DNA from: Streptomyces sp. KL109B
Lineage (GTDB): Bacteria; Actinomycetota; Actinomycetes; Streptomycetales; Streptomycetaceae
Length of the DNA: 64,000 nt
Assembly (NCBI RefSeq): GCF_030766935.1
Contig: NZ_JASERL010000012.1
Span: 62,001 to 126,000, forward strand
Direction: 5' to 3'
Shown here: piece after piece, positions 33,116 to 42,076 of the stretch
Position numbering within the stretch: position 1 is the stretch's first letter
Layout of the letters: each line of letters opens with the position of its first letter
Made by a program: the position numbers and the translations under genes
The notes under the pieces: model-generated
Told to the model about the DNA's origin: nothing
The model's database searches: none
The model's input: the letters and a program-made list of their open reading frames with translations, nothing else

Positions 33116-34134
33116 CGAGCGGCGTCGGCCCCGGGGTGGGGGAGTGGCTCGCGGCGCACGTCCCGGGCCTCGCGCCACCGCTCACCTTCGACCTGGTCTC
33201 CGGAGGCCGCTCGAACCTCACCTACCGGGTCACCGACGCCACCGGCACCGTACGGGCGCTGCGCAGGCCACCGACGGGCCAAGTGCTCAGCACCGCGCAC
33301 GACATGAGCCGCGAGTGGCGTTTCCTGACCGCTCTGGCACCCACCGATGTGCCGGTGCCCGAGCCGCTCGCGTACTGCGACGATGCCTCGGTCACCGGGG
33401 CCGAGTTCTACGTCATGGGCTTCGTCGACGGCGTGGTGGGCGCCGACCGGGACTCCGTGCGGGACTGGCCGCAGGGCGCGCGGCGCCGGGCGGGCGAGAG
33501 CCTCGTCGAGGTGCTCGCCGCCCTGCACCGCATCGACCCGGAAGACGTCGGCCTCGGCGACATGGCGCGCCCGCGCGGCTACGTGGAACGCCAACTGCGG
33601 CGCTGGCAGCGGCAGGTGCACCAATCCGGCGCCCCCGACCCGAAGCTCCTCGACACCGTGCACGACGCGCTGCTCGCCCACGTCCCGGCGCAGCGCACGG
33701 GCATCGTGCACGGCGACTTCCGGCCCGGCAACCTCTCCTTCGCGCCCGACGGCACCGTGCTCGCCGTCCTCGACTGGGAACTCGCCACGCTGGGCGACCC
33801 GTTGGCGGACCTGGGCTGGCTCGTCTCCACGTGGGAGCGCCCCGGCGACACGGTGCCGCCGACGACAGCGGGCCCGAGCACCGCGCCCGGCTTCTGCGAC
33901 CGCGCCGAACTGGTCGACGCCTACGCGAAGGCCGCCGGCCTCGATGTGTCGTCGCTGCCGTACTACGTAGCGTTCTCACGGTGGCGCTCGGCGTGCATCG
34001 GCGCCGGGGTCGCGGCCCGGTTCGCGGCGGGTGTGATGGGCGAGAACGAGCTGCCCGTCGAGGAGTTGCGGCGGCAGGTGCTGCGCCAGAGCGAGGCCGC
34101 GTACGAGGCGGTACGCGACCTCGGCCACCTATAG
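33112..34134 (+). CDS. APH-fold phosphotransferase (acyl-CoA kinase-like)
   Basis: A 340-residue kinase with the aminoglycoside-phosphotransferase fold. VSGGRSNLTYRV is the N-lobe loop; GIVHGDFRPGNLSF is the catalytic loop (Asp and Asn); VLDWELATLGDPLADLGW is the metal-binding DxD-like motif. It belongs to the branch that includes ACAD10/ACAD11 kinase domains and LvaA, which phosphorylate 4-hydroxyacyl-CoAs, rather than drug resistance enzymes. The start GTG 33112 overlaps the ligase stop (GTGA), so both are translationally coupled and probably act in sequence on the same CoA thioester. Convergent with the crotonase operon. Confidence 0.85.
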   Translation: MTSGVGPGVGEWLAAHVPGLAPPLTFDLVSGGRSNLTYRVTDATGTVRALRRPPTGQVLSTAHDMSREWRFLTALAPTDVPVPEPLAYCDDASVTGAEFYVMGFVDGVVGADRDSVRDWPQGARRRAGESLVEVLAALHRIDPEDVGLGDMARPRGYVERQLRRWQRQVHQSGAPDPKLLDTVHDALLAHVPAQRTGIVHGDFRPGNLSFAPDGTVLAVLDWELATLGDPLADLGWLVSTWERPGDTVPPTTAGPSTAPGFCDRAELVDAYAKAAGLDVSSLPYYVAFSRWRSACIGAGVAARFAAGVMGENELPVEELRRQVLRQSEAAYEAVRDLGHL

Positions 34135-34149
34135 CCCGGCCACTGGCTC

Positions 34150-35037
34150 TCAGCGCACGTCCTGCGGCGGCTCGGGCCACGACGGCAGAGTGTCCGTGTG
34201 GTCGGCGAGGACGGACGGGAACTTCGCGGGGCGCTTCTCCAGGAACGACATGACACCCTCGGCGGCGTCGGGCCCCTGACCGAGCCGGAGCATGGCCGCC
34301 GAGTCGGCGCGGTGCGCGTCCCACGGCGAGGGCGCGCCGAGCATCGACCACATCAGGCGCCGCGCGTGCGCCACCGACACGGCGGAGGTGTTCTCGGCGA
34401 TCTCGGCGGCGAGCGCGTACGCCGTCGGCAGCAGTTCGGCGTCCGGGACGACGCGCGACACCAGGCGCCCCTCAAGGGCCTCCGCCGCGTCGAAGAGGCG
34501 ACCGGTCGCCACCCACTCCATCGCCTGCGAGATCCCCACGACCCTCGGCAGGAACCAGCTCGACGCCGCCTCCGGCACGAGCCCGCGCCGCGAGAACACG
34601 AAGCCGAAACGGGCCGACTCGGCGGCGATCCGGATGTCCGCGGGCAGCGTCATCGTCGAACCGACGCCCACCGCGGGCCCGTTGACCGCCACGATCACCG
34701 GTTTCACGCTCGCCGCGATGCGCAGCGCCACACACCCGCCGCCGTCGCGCGGCGCCCCGTCGATCGTGCCGAAGTCCGTACGCCCACCGGCCCGCCCGAC
34801 CGCGTCGTGGTCGAACGTGGCCGCGCCGCCCGCCAGGTCCGCGCCCGCGCAGAACCCGCGGCCCGAGCCGGTGATCACGACGGCCCGCACGTCGTCGTCG
34901 GCGTCGGTGGCGTCGAACGCGGCGATGAGTTCGGCGGCCATGGTGTGCGTGAAGGCGTTCAGGCGGTCGGGCCGGTGCAGGGTGATGGTGGCGACGTGGT
35001 CGGCGATCCCCAGCCGGATCTCCGTGAACTCGGTCAT
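34150..35037 (-). CDS. Enoyl-CoA hydratase/isomerase (crotonase)
   Basis: A 295-residue crotonase-fold enzyme. VVITGSGRGFCAGADL supplies the oxyanion-hole Gly/Ala pair; AVNGPAVGVGSTMTLPADIR is the second signature; LVPEAASSWFLPRVVG carries an acidic catalytic-position Glu. Function: hydration or isomerisation of an unsaturated acyl-CoA. ATG 35037 follows GAGGA. It is the last gene of the minus-strand run beginning with the CoA ligase at 40095; the 54-base gap to the upstream crotonase is compatible with one transcript. Confidence 0.92.
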   Translation of the reverse strand: MTEFTEIRLGIADHVATITLHRPDRLNAFTHTMAAELIAAFDATDADDDVRAVVITGSGRGFCAGADLAGGAATFDHDAVGRAGGRTDFGTIDGAPRDGGGCVALRIAASVKPVIVAVNGPAVGVGSTMTLPADIRIAAESARFGFVFSRRGLVPEAASSWFLPRVVGISQAMEWVATGRLFDAAEALEGRLVSRVVPDAELLPTAYALAAEIAENTSAVSVAHARRLMWSMLGAPSPWDAHRADSAAMLRLGQGPDAAEGVMSFLEKRPAKFPSVLADHTDTLPSWPEPPQDVR

Positions 35038-35091
35038 GTGGCGGTCCTCGGTCTTCCTGTACGTACGGATGTCGATGGCGGGCAACGGGTG

Positions 35092-35922
35092 TCAGATGTC
35101 GGTGAAGCGCGGCGCCCGCTTGCCGAAGCGGGCGGCGACCGCCTCCGCCTGGTTGGGGCTGCCGATGAGCGCGCCGATCTCCTTCTGCTCCTCGGCGAAG
35201 CCGGTCGTGAGGTCGGTGCGGCCCGCGAGGTCGAGGAGCCGCTTCGCGGCGCGTACGGCGTGCGGGCTCTGGCCGGCGATCTGCCGCGCCGTCTCCAGGG
35301 CGGCGGCCAGCGGGTCGTCCGCCGTGTACGTCGCCAGGCCGATGCGGGCGGCCTCCTCGCCGCCGACGATCCGCGCGGTGTACGTGAGTTCCTTCGCCAC
35401 GTCGCGGCCCACGAGCTCGGGCAGCAGCTGTGTCCCGGTCATGTCGGGGACGAGCCCCCACGCCACCTCGAACACGCTCAGCCGGGCGTCCGGCGCCACG
35501 ATCCGGATGTCGGCGCCGAGCGCCACCTGGAGCCCGCCGCCGAGCGCGTTGCCGCGCAGCGCCGCGATCACCGGCACGGGCAGCTCCGCCCACACGTACG
35601 CGGCGCGCTGCCCGGCCGCCTGCGCCGGGCCGTCCGATGGCGGCAGCGCGGCGAGCCCGGAGAGCCGCTCCCCGTCGCGCATCGCCTCGAACGCCGCGAA
35701 GTCGAGCCCGGCGCAGAAGTCGGGGCCCTCGCCGGACAGCACCACGGCCCGCACGCCCGCCTCGGACTTCAGCCGTTCACCGGTCGTGACGAGCGCCTCG
35801 AACATCGCCGGGTCGAGCGCGTTGCGCTTCCCGGGCCGGTTCAGCCGTACGTCGGCGACCCCGTCGGTCACGGTGACGGTGACCCGCCGGTCCGTCTCGG
35901 GCGCGGCCTCGCTGCTGGTCAT
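35092..35922 (-). CDS. Enoyl-CoA hydratase/isomerase (crotonase), second paralogue
   Basis: A 276-residue crotonase. Oxyanion motif VVLSGEGPDFCAGLDF, then ALRGNALGGGLQVALGADIR, and FEVAWGLVPDMTGTQLLPEL. It lacks the Glu spacing of classic hydratases (WGLVPDM), hinting at isomerase, thioesterase or hydrolase chemistry. ATG 35922. The upstream neighbour ends 33 bases away, so it belongs to the same operon as the APH-fold kinase. Having two different crotonases suggests two distinct steps of one pathway. Confidence 0.9.
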   Translation of the reverse strand: MTSSEAAPETDRRVTVTVTDGVADVRLNRPGKRNALDPAMFEALVTTGERLKSEAGVRAVVLSGEGPDFCAGLDFAAFEAMRDGERLSGLAALPPSDGPAQAAGQRAAYVWAELPVPVIAALRGNALGGGLQVALGADIRIVAPDARLSVFEVAWGLVPDMTGTQLLPELVGRDVAKELTYTARIVGGEEAARIGLATYTADDPLAAALETARQIAGQSPHAVRAAKRLLDLAGRTDLTTGFAEEQKEIGALIGSPNQAEAVAARFGKRAPRFTDI

Positions 35923-35955
35923 GCGGGTGCTCCTTAGGTATGTGTTCCTTCGGGC

Positions 35956-37320
35956 CTACGTGCTCGCCGCGTACGCCGGGTTGGCGACCGCCAGCCTGTC
36001 CAGGACGCCGCCGCGTACGGCGTCCAGGACCGCGGGGTCGTCGATCGCGACCGCGCCGTCGCGGATCGCCTCGGCGAGGCCGCGGTCGTCGGCGCGGCCG
36101 AGCGCCGCCAGGCGGCGGGCGTGGGCCTCCGCGTGGGCGGGCGCGAGGAGGGCCTCGCGGCGGGCGACGGCGATCGCGGTCGCCGCCACCCTGGACTGGT
36201 AGCGCAGCCGGGGATCGGCCGCGGACTCCTCGGTGAGGAACGTCTGCACGGAGCGCAGGAGCGCGTCGGCGCCCGGCCGGTCGTGCGGGGGAGCGGCGGA
36301 GGTGCCGTCGCGGCGGTCGGCGAGGACGTCCGGCACGGCGGCCGGTGCGACGACGCCGAGCGCGAGCAGCACGTCGTACTCAGGCTCGCACACCTTGCGC
36401 CCCAACACGGCGTACTCCACGGCCTGTTCGGCGCCGGACAGGAAGCGCTCGGCCTGCATGCGGCACAGCGCCGCCCAGCGCAGCGTGCCGTACAGCTCCC
36501 ACCAGCGCAGCTCCGCGTCGCTCGGCCGCTCGCCCGCCAACTCGGCGTAACCGGCGAGGAGTTCCTCGCGTGCGCCGAAGCCGCCCACGGGCTCGGCGGA
36601 CCCGAAGCGCCAGGCCCTGACGCACAGCCAGCCCAGGTCCTCCACGGGGTCGCCGATGTGGGCGAGTTCCCAGTCGAGGACGGCTCGTACGCCGCTCTCG
36701 TCGACCATCAGGTTGCCGTTGCGGAAGTCGCCGTGGACGAGGCGGGGCCCGCGGGCGGACGGCGGGGGCCGGTGCTCGGCGAGGTGGCGCAGGCCGAGTT
36801 CGACGGCCGGACGTGGGTCGTCGAACTGCCGGTAGAGGTCGGTGAGTTGGCGTACCGGGTCGACGTCAGGGAGTCCCGGCACGGATTCGACGGGGACGGC
36901 GTGGACGCGGGCGAGGATCCGGCCGAGCTCCCGGGCCAGCTTCGGGCGCACCGCCGCGAACCGCTCGTCCCGCAGCAGCCTGCGCGGGATCGTCTCGCCC
37001 TCGACGCGCTCCATGAGCAGGTGCGCGCGGCCGAGCCCCGTGCCGTGATCCACGAGCCGGGGCACGGGCACCCCGGCCTCGGCCGCCGCGGCCAGGGCGG
37101 CGGCCTCCCGGGCCATCACCTCGGGGTCCGCCCTGACCGGCGGGTCGCAGCGCAGGACGAGCGGGTGTGCCGCGCCGTCCGCCGCGATGGCGTCGAGCGA
37201 CCAGGAGTCCCGGCTGGCGCCGCCGGACAGCCGCCGCCACCCCTCGACGGCCACGGGCCCGCCCCACAACTCGGCGAGCCGCGCCCGCAGCCGCTCCCGC
37301 AGCTCCTCGGCCTCGCTCAC
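35956..37320 (-). CDS. APH-fold kinase with fused C-terminal domain (LvaA-like plus DUF6285-like)
   Basis: A 454-residue protein. Residues about 10-340 are an APH-fold kinase: RLSGGASRDSWSL, RLVHGDFRNGNLMV with the catalytic Asp/Asn, and VLDWELAHIGDPVEDLGW. The C-terminal 105 residues form a separate all-helical domain (LRSVQTFLTEES, RYQSRVAATAIAVARREAL) of the DUF6285 type that elsewhere is a small stand-alone protein next to such kinases. In Pseudomonas putida the small protein LvaB accompanies kinase LvaA; this may be the fused equivalent, an inference. GTG 37320 overlaps the acyl-CoA dehydrogenase stop by four bases (GTGA), so kinase and dehydrogenase are tightly coupled. Confidence 0.85.
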   Translation of the reverse strand: MSEAEELRERLRARLAELWGGPVAVEGWRRLSGGASRDSWSLDAIAADGAAHPLVLRCDPPVRADPEVMAREAAALAAAAEAGVPVPRLVDHGTGLGRAHLLMERVEGETIPRRLLRDERFAAVRPKLARELGRILARVHAVPVESVPGLPDVDPVRQLTDLYRQFDDPRPAVELGLRHLAEHRPPPSARGPRLVHGDFRNGNLMVDESGVRAVLDWELAHIGDPVEDLGWLCVRAWRFGSAEPVGGFGAREELLAGYAELAGERPSDAELRWWELYGTLRWAALCRMQAERFLSGAEQAVEYAVLGRKVCEPEYDVLLALGVVAPAAVPDVLADRRDGTSAAPPHDRPGADALLRSVQTFLTEESAADPRLRYQSRVAATAIAVARREALLAPAHAEAHARRLAALGRADDRGLAEAIRDGAVAIDDPAVLDAVRGGVLDRLAVANPAYAAST

Positions 37321-38516
37321 GCGGGCAGCCCCGCCCACGGCGCCGCACTCGCGTCCGCGAGCAGCTTGCGCGCCACGACCATGCGGTGCACCTCGTCGGG
37401 CCCGTCGTAGATGCGCGCGTAGCGGGCCCGCCGGTACATGCCCTCAAGGGGTGTGTCGGCGGTGACGCCGAGCGCGCCGTGCACCTGGATGGCGCGGTCG
37501 ACGACGTTGTGCAGGACCTGCGCGCCCCAGAACTTCACCATGCTGATCTCCAGGCGGGCCTGCCCGTCCTGGTCGTAGCGGCGCGCCGCGTCCAATGTCA
37601 TCAGCCGGGCCGCCTGGATCTCGGCCGCCGACTCGGCTACGTAGCGCCGGATCTCGCCCTTCTCCGCGAGCAACGACCCGTGTGCGTAACGGGTGTTGGC
37701 GCGCTCGACCATCAACTCGAAGGCCCGCTGCGCCTGTCCGAGCCAGCGCATGCAGTGGAAGATCCGGCCCGGTCCCAGTCGGCGCTGCGCGATGGTGAAG
37801 CCCTTGCCGCGCTCGCCGAGGAGGTGGTCGGCGGGCACCCGTACATCGGTGAGGCGGAGTTCGCAGTGGTCGCCCTCGGTGTCGCCCATCGTCTCCAGGA
37901 CGCGGGAGATCTCCAGGCCGGGCGTACCGGCCGGGACGATGATCGCGGACACGGCGCCGTGCGGGTTCTCGGCGTCGTCCTCGGTGCGCGCGAAGACCGT
38001 GGTGAAGGCGGCCTGGCTGGCCCCGGTGGTGAACCACTTGTGGCCGTTGATCACCCACTCGTCGCCGTCGAGCACGGCCGTCGTCGCGATCCGGGTCGGA
38101 TCGGAGCCCGCCACCTCCGGTTCGGTGAGGCCGACGCTCGGGCTGATCTCGGCGTTGGCGAGGGGCGCGAGCCAGCGGTCGCGCTGCGCCTGGGAGGCGT
38201 ACAGGTCGAGCATGATCGAGTCCTGCATGGTGTACGTGCCGACGGCCAACTGGCCGTACTCCGAACGCCCGATGATCTCGTTGACGAGCGCGAAGTCGTA
38301 CAACGGCAGCCCCTTGCCGCCGAGTTCGACGGGATGGCCGAGGATCCACAGGTCGAGTTTCCTCGCCCGGTCCTGGAGGGCGGCGAGCGTGGCGCGGGCC
38401 TCGGGGGTGCGGCCGGCGAGGGCTCGCTCGGCGGGGATCACCTCGTCGTCGATGAACGCGGCCATGCGGGCGCGCAGTTCGGCCAGGTCCAGGTCTTCGT
38501 GCGGCGCGTCAGACAT
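37317..38516 (-). CDS. Acyl-CoA dehydrogenase (ACAD10/11-like)
   Basis: A 399-residue FAD flavoprotein. SVGLTEPEVAGSDPTRIATTA and VINGHKWFTTGAS are the FAD/acyl-binding motifs, GDTEGDHCELRLTDVRVPADHLLGE follows, and the C-terminal QVHGALGV precedes LEGMYRRARYARIYDG and VHRMVVARKLL. The DGPDEVHR ending with missing classical catalytic Glu position is typical of ACAD10/11-like dehydrogenases, some of which eliminate phosphate from 4-phosphoacyl-CoA instead of oxidising. Starts at ATG 38516, overlapping the ligase stop by eight bases, and its stop overlaps the downstream kinase start. Cotranscribed with the AMP-ligase and kinase. Confidence 0.9.
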   Translation of the reverse strand: MSDAPHEDLDLAELRARMAAFIDDEVIPAERALAGRTPEARATLAALQDRARKLDLWILGHPVELGGKGLPLYDFALVNEIIGRSEYGQLAVGTYTMQDSIMLDLYASQAQRDRWLAPLANAEISPSVGLTEPEVAGSDPTRIATTAVLDGDEWVINGHKWFTTGASQAAFTTVFARTEDDAENPHGAVSAIIVPAGTPGLEISRVLETMGDTEGDHCELRLTDVRVPADHLLGERGKGFTIAQRRLGPGRIFHCMRWLGQAQRAFELMVERANTRYAHGSLLAEKGEIRRYVAESAAEIQAARLMTLDAARRYDQDGQARLEISMVKFWGAQVLHNVVDRAIQVHGALGVTADTPLEGMYRRARYARIYDGPDEVHRMVVARKLLADASAAPWAGLPA

Positions 38517-40095
38517 GCGGCTCCGTCTCCTGTCGGTCGTCGGCGGCGGCCTCGCGCAGCCGCACCTTGAGCACCTTCCCGGAGGCGTTGCGCGGCAGCG
38601 CGTCGAGGGCGACGACCGAGGTCGGCTTCTTGTACGAGGCGAGACGTGTGCGGCAGAAGTCCGCGATCTCCGCCTCGGTCGGTGGGTCGGCCGGGTCCAC
38701 CGGCACGACGTACGCGCGCGGCGTCTCCACCCACTCGGGGTGCGGCACCCCGACGACGGCCACCTCGGCGACCTTCGGATGCTGGTCGACGACGGCCTCG
38801 ACCTCGGCGGAGTAGATGTTCTCGCCACCCGAGACGATCATGTCCTTCTTGCGGTCGACGACGTAGATGTAGCCCTCGTCGTCCATCCGGCACAGATCCC
38901 CGCTGTGGAACCAGCCGCCCTCGAAGGCGGCGGCCGTCGCCTCCGGGTTGTTCCAGTAGCCCAGCATGAGGTTCGCGCCCCGGTACACGATCTCGCCGAC
39001 CTCTCCCACGGGCACGTCCCGCATCTCCTCGTCGACGATCCGCGCGTCCACATGCCGGACCGGCTTGCCCACGGAGCCGAGCTTGCGGACCGCGTCCTCG
39101 CCGTCCAGGTAGCAGGTCACCGACGACATCTCGGTCTGGCCGAAGGCGCTGCGGATGACGACGCCGGGGAACGTGTCGTTCATCGCCTCAAGGACGGAGG
39201 GCGGGGCGGCGGACGCGCCCCAACTCAGGCTGTTCAGCACCAGTTTGCGGTCCTTGATGCCCGGCACCTCGCAGATCGCCTTCCACTGGCTCGGCACGAG
39301 GAAGCAGCCGGTGATCCGCTCCCGTTCGAGCAGGTCGACCGTCTCGGCGGCGTCGAAACCGACGGTGGCGCCGATGACGGTGCAGGTGCCGTTGAGGACG
39401 GCGGCGACGATCGAGTCGACGCCCGCGATGTGGAACATCGGGATGTTGAGCAGCCCCCGGTCGGTGGGCTTCGGCGCCTGCACCTCCACCATGTGGAGGG
39501 TGTTCACCACCAGGTTGAGATGGCTGAGCACCGCGCCCTTGGAACGGCCCGTGGTGCCCGAGGTGTACATCAGGAACGCCGGGTCGTTCTCGTCGACGTC
39601 GACCTCGACGGCAGCGGCGTCGTACGCGTCGCGCACGGCGGTGAAGTCCTCCGTGCCGGCGGGCGCGGGCCCGTCCCCGAGGTGCAGCACCCGGCAGTCG
39701 GAGCCGGCCAGGCGGCGCGCCTCCAGACCCACCTCCGTGAGCGGCCCGTCGACGACGAACACCGTGGGCGCGCAGTCGCCGAGGACATGCGCCACTTCGG
39801 CGGGCACCAGGCGGAAGTTGACCGGCACGGCGATCGCGCCGAGCCGCAGCGCCGCGAACCACGCCTCGACCGTCTCGATCCGGTTCGTGGTCAGCGCGGC
39901 GACCCGGTCGCCGTGGCCCACACCGCGCTCGGCGTAGGCGCGCGCGACCCGGTTCACGCGCGCGTCGAGGTCGGCGTACGTGATCTCCCGCCCGCCGTGC
40001 CGCAGGGCCGGGGCATCGGGCGTACGCCGTGCCTGGCGGGCCAGTTGGTGGGCGAGGGACAGGCGGCGACCGGCTCTCAGGGGCGCGTCGGACAC
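38509..40095 (-). CDS. Acyl-CoA synthetase (AMP-forming), first gene of catabolic operon
   Basis: A 528-residue ANL ligase. FLMYTSGTTGRSKGAVLSH is the ATP loop, IRSAFGQTEMSSV the A5 motif, FHSGDLCRMDDEGYIYVVDR the hinge region, and LPRNASGKVLKVRLRE the catalytic Lys motif. GTG 40095 has GGGAG ahead. It activates a carboxylic acid to acyl-CoA and heads a minus-strand operon of ligase, acyl-CoA dehydrogenase, kinase and two crotonases. The second ligase on the facing operon suggests either two substrates or two rounds of activation. Confidence 0.93.
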   Translation of the reverse strand: MSDAPLRAGRRLSLAHQLARQARRTPDAPALRHGGREITYADLDARVNRVARAYAERGVGHGDRVAALTTNRIETVEAWFAALRLGAIAVPVNFRLVPAEVAHVLGDCAPTVFVVDGPLTEVGLEARRLAGSDCRVLHLGDGPAPAGTEDFTAVRDAYDAAAVEVDVDENDPAFLMYTSGTTGRSKGAVLSHLNLVVNTLHMVEVQAPKPTDRGLLNIPMFHIAGVDSIVAAVLNGTCTVIGATVGFDAAETVDLLERERITGCFLVPSQWKAICEVPGIKDRKLVLNSLSWGASAAPPSVLEAMNDTFPGVVIRSAFGQTEMSSVTCYLDGEDAVRKLGSVGKPVRHVDARIVDEEMRDVPVGEVGEIVYRGANLMLGYWNNPEATAAAFEGGWFHSGDLCRMDDEGYIYVVDRKKDMIVSGGENIYSAEVEAVVDQHPKVAEVAVVGVPHPEWVETPRAYVVPVDPADPPTEAEIADFCRTRLASYKKPTSVVALDALPRNASGKVLKVRLREAAADDRQETEPHV

Positions 40096-40171
40096 GTGGG
40101 GCTCCCGTCGTCGGCTGGACTGATCGAACGTTAAGCGGGCTCGCCGTCCGCCGACAACCCCCAGGACGCGA

Positions 40172-40197
40172 GGCGGGGTTGGGGGCCGCCCCCCGCC
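40172..40197 (-). terminator. GGCGGGG/CCCCGCC hairpin
   Basis: GGCGGGG (40172-40178) pairs with CCCCGCC (40191-40197) around a 12-base G/C-rich loop. It lies 15 bases after the SpoIIE-phosphatase stop (minus strand) and before the ligase promoter. Probable terminator of the phosphatase gene. Confidence 0.4.
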
Positions 40198-40211
40198 GGC
40201 GTGAAGGATCG

Positions 40212-41927
40212 CTAGGAGCGCCGCAGGGCCAGGAGCGTCGCGTCGTCGGAGCGGTGCGGACCGTCGAGTTCGGCGACGACGCGCTCGGCGTACTCCTTGA
40301 GGGCCTCGTGCCCCGAACCGGGCGCGGCCTCGCGCACGCACCGCTCGGCGGCGTCGAAGAAGCGCAGGGTGTCGAGGTCGGGGTCGCTGGCACGGCGCTC
40401 GGTGAGACCGTCGGAGTACATCAGGACGATGTCGCCGGGGCGCAACGTCGTCTCCGCCGCCGTGTACGTCTCTCTGCCCAGGACGCCGAGCGGGAGCCCG
40501 GGTCCGCCCATGGGGTCCGGGAGTTGGGCCGCCGTGCCGTCGCGAACGAGGACCGGGCGCGGGTGGCCCGCGCAGGTCCAGCGCAGCAGGCAGCGCTCCG
40601 GGTGGTAGCGGGCGATGATCGCGGTCGCGGTGGACTCGAATCCGTCGGCGCAGGCCAACTCGTTGAGCCACTGCGTGAGTTGCTCGACGCGCTGCTCGGT
40701 GTAGGCGAGCCCGGCGAGGGCGTAACGGAGCTTCGCCATGAGGGTGGCGGCCGCCAGACCGTGGCCGCGGGCGTCGCCGAGCGCGACGAGGAGGCGGTCG
40801 CCGGGGAGCCTGCGCGCCTTGTACCAGTCGCCGCCGACCCCGGCCTCCCGCGCGCTGGGCCGGTACACGGCCGCGGCCTCCAGGCCGTAGGCGGCCAGCT
40901 CGTCCTGGAAGTGCGGCAGAACGGCCTCGCGCAGCACGTCGGCGACCTCGGCGACGGCCTCCGCGCGCTCGCGCTGGCGCCGCGCTTCGCGTTCCGCGCA
41001 CTCGACGCTCGCCCGGCGACGCCGCTCCGCGGTCACGTCCGTGAGCACGGCGCGCAGCGCCCAGACCAGGCTGCCGGGGGCGATCCGCACCGGCTCGGCG
41101 GTCATCCGGATCACCCGGGAACCGGCGCCGTTCAGGCGCAGCTCGCAGACGCCGGTGCGCTTGCGCAGGATGACGTCGTACAGCGTCCGGTACAGCTCGG
41201 GCAGGCCATCCGGGGCGACGGCGGCGGCGAGCTCGGACAGGGTCGGGACGGCCGCGCGGCCGTCGATGCCGAGCACGGAGCGAAAGCCCCGCGAGGGGTC
41301 GACCCGGTCGTCGCCGAGGTTCCACTCCGCCCAGCAGGTGCGCACCAGCTTCTGGGCGGCGGCCGCCATGTGCAGGCGGTGCCCGCGCTCCCAGCTGATC
41401 AGCAGGTGCTCGCCGCACGGCGCGACCCGCACCTCGTCGTTGATCCGCACCGGGCCCGACGACGTGCTCACGACCCACTCGATCGGCGTGGGCCCCTGCG
41501 CGGAACGCTCACGCAGGACGTCGGCCAGGATGTCCGGCAGCCGCGACCCGCGCAGCGAGGGAAACCGCTCGAACAGCGACGTCGGCCCCTCCCACGGAGG
41601 GACGCTGCCGTGGGGGAGACGCTCGGCGGCGTAGGCGCGGGCCGCCTCGTTCTGCGCTACGTACAGGGCGTCATGGAGGCGGCCCGTCTCGTCCAGGAGC
41701 GGCGCCACGAGCAGCGCGGGCTGGGGAAAGGCGTCGAGGACCTCGCGACCCGAGGGCGTGAGCGGCGGGGACGCGCTCGCGTCCGCGGCCGTGGCCGGTG
41801 GCGCGAGCGCGTCCTCGTAGGACTCGGAGTACTTCCTGATCCGCCGTCGCTGGGCCCGCAGCAGTTCCCGGATCGCCCGCAGCGCCAGGTGGGTGCGGGC
41901 GTCGGGCACCGGGGTGGTGGCGTCCAT
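40212..41927 (-). CDS. SpoIIE-type PP2C serine phosphatase with PAS-like sensor
   Basis: A 571-residue phosphatase of the RsbU/SpoIIE family that would dephosphorylate STAS-domain anti-anti-sigma factors. The N-terminal half holds two PAS-like regions (LDAFPQPALLVAPLLDETGR; GVCELRLNGAG... MTAEPVRI), then a short helical linker with many Arg/Glu. The catalytic half has AGVGGDWYKARRL, VALGDARGHGLAAATLMAKL and GDIVLMYSDGLTERR, with all metal-ligand aspartates. No transmembrane segments. A 9-bp repeat array and the CitG-like gene lie upstream. Partner sigma regulators are not adjacent. Confidence 0.92.
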   Translation of the reverse strand: MDATTPVPDARTHLALRAIRELLRAQRRRIRKYSESYEDALAPPATAADASASPPLTPSGREVLDAFPQPALLVAPLLDETGRLHDALYVAQNEAARAYAAERLPHGSVPPWEGPTSLFERFPSLRGSRLPDILADVLRERSAQGPTPIEWVVSTSSGPVRINDEVRVAPCGEHLLISWERGHRLHMAAAAQKLVRTCWAEWNLGDDRVDPSRGFRSVLGIDGRAAVPTLSELAAAVAPDGLPELYRTLYDVILRKRTGVCELRLNGAGSRVIRMTAEPVRIAPGSLVWALRAVLTDVTAERRRRASVECAEREARRQRERAEAVAEVADVLREAVLPHFQDELAAYGLEAAAVYRPSAREAGVGGDWYKARRLPGDRLLVALGDARGHGLAAATLMAKLRYALAGLAYTEQRVEQLTQWLNELACADGFESTATAIIARYHPERCLLRWTCAGHPRPVLVRDGTAAQLPDPMGGPGLPLGVLGRETYTAAETTLRPGDIVLMYSDGLTERRASDPDLDTLRFFDAAERCVREAAPGSGHEALKEYAERVVAELDGPHRSDDATLLALRRS

Positions 41928-41960
41928 GCGGGGGAGGTGCCTCCTGAGCGCGACGTGGGT

Positions 41961-42005
41961 GGTGCGGGTGGTGCGGGTGGTGCGGGCAGTGCTGGCGGTG
42001 CGGAC
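41961..42005. repeat. 9-bp tandem repeats
   Basis: TGGTGCGGG occurs three times exactly (41961-41987), followed by two degenerate units to 42005. It occupies the promoter region of the SpoIIE-phosphatase gene, 34 bases from its start, and could alter spacing or secondary structure. Confidence 0.75.
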
Positions 42006-42076
42006 GGTGCCCTTCAGCCTCTGTGCCGGGGTGGTGGCGGGCCAGTCCGCCTACGCCATGCGGTGCCCGGCGGCCG

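Noticed and set aside
38509..41478. A 989-codon minus-strand frame apparently fusing a phosphatase fragment with an acyl-CoA ligase
   Set aside because: The upstream part is an out-of-frame reading of the SpoIIE-phosphatase gene; the real ligase begins at GTG 40095.
41961..42005. A small Val/Arg-rich ORF (about 64 codons) over the 9-bp repeats
   Set aside because: Its composition comes from the tandem repeat and it has no Shine-Dalgarno; treated as a repeat only.
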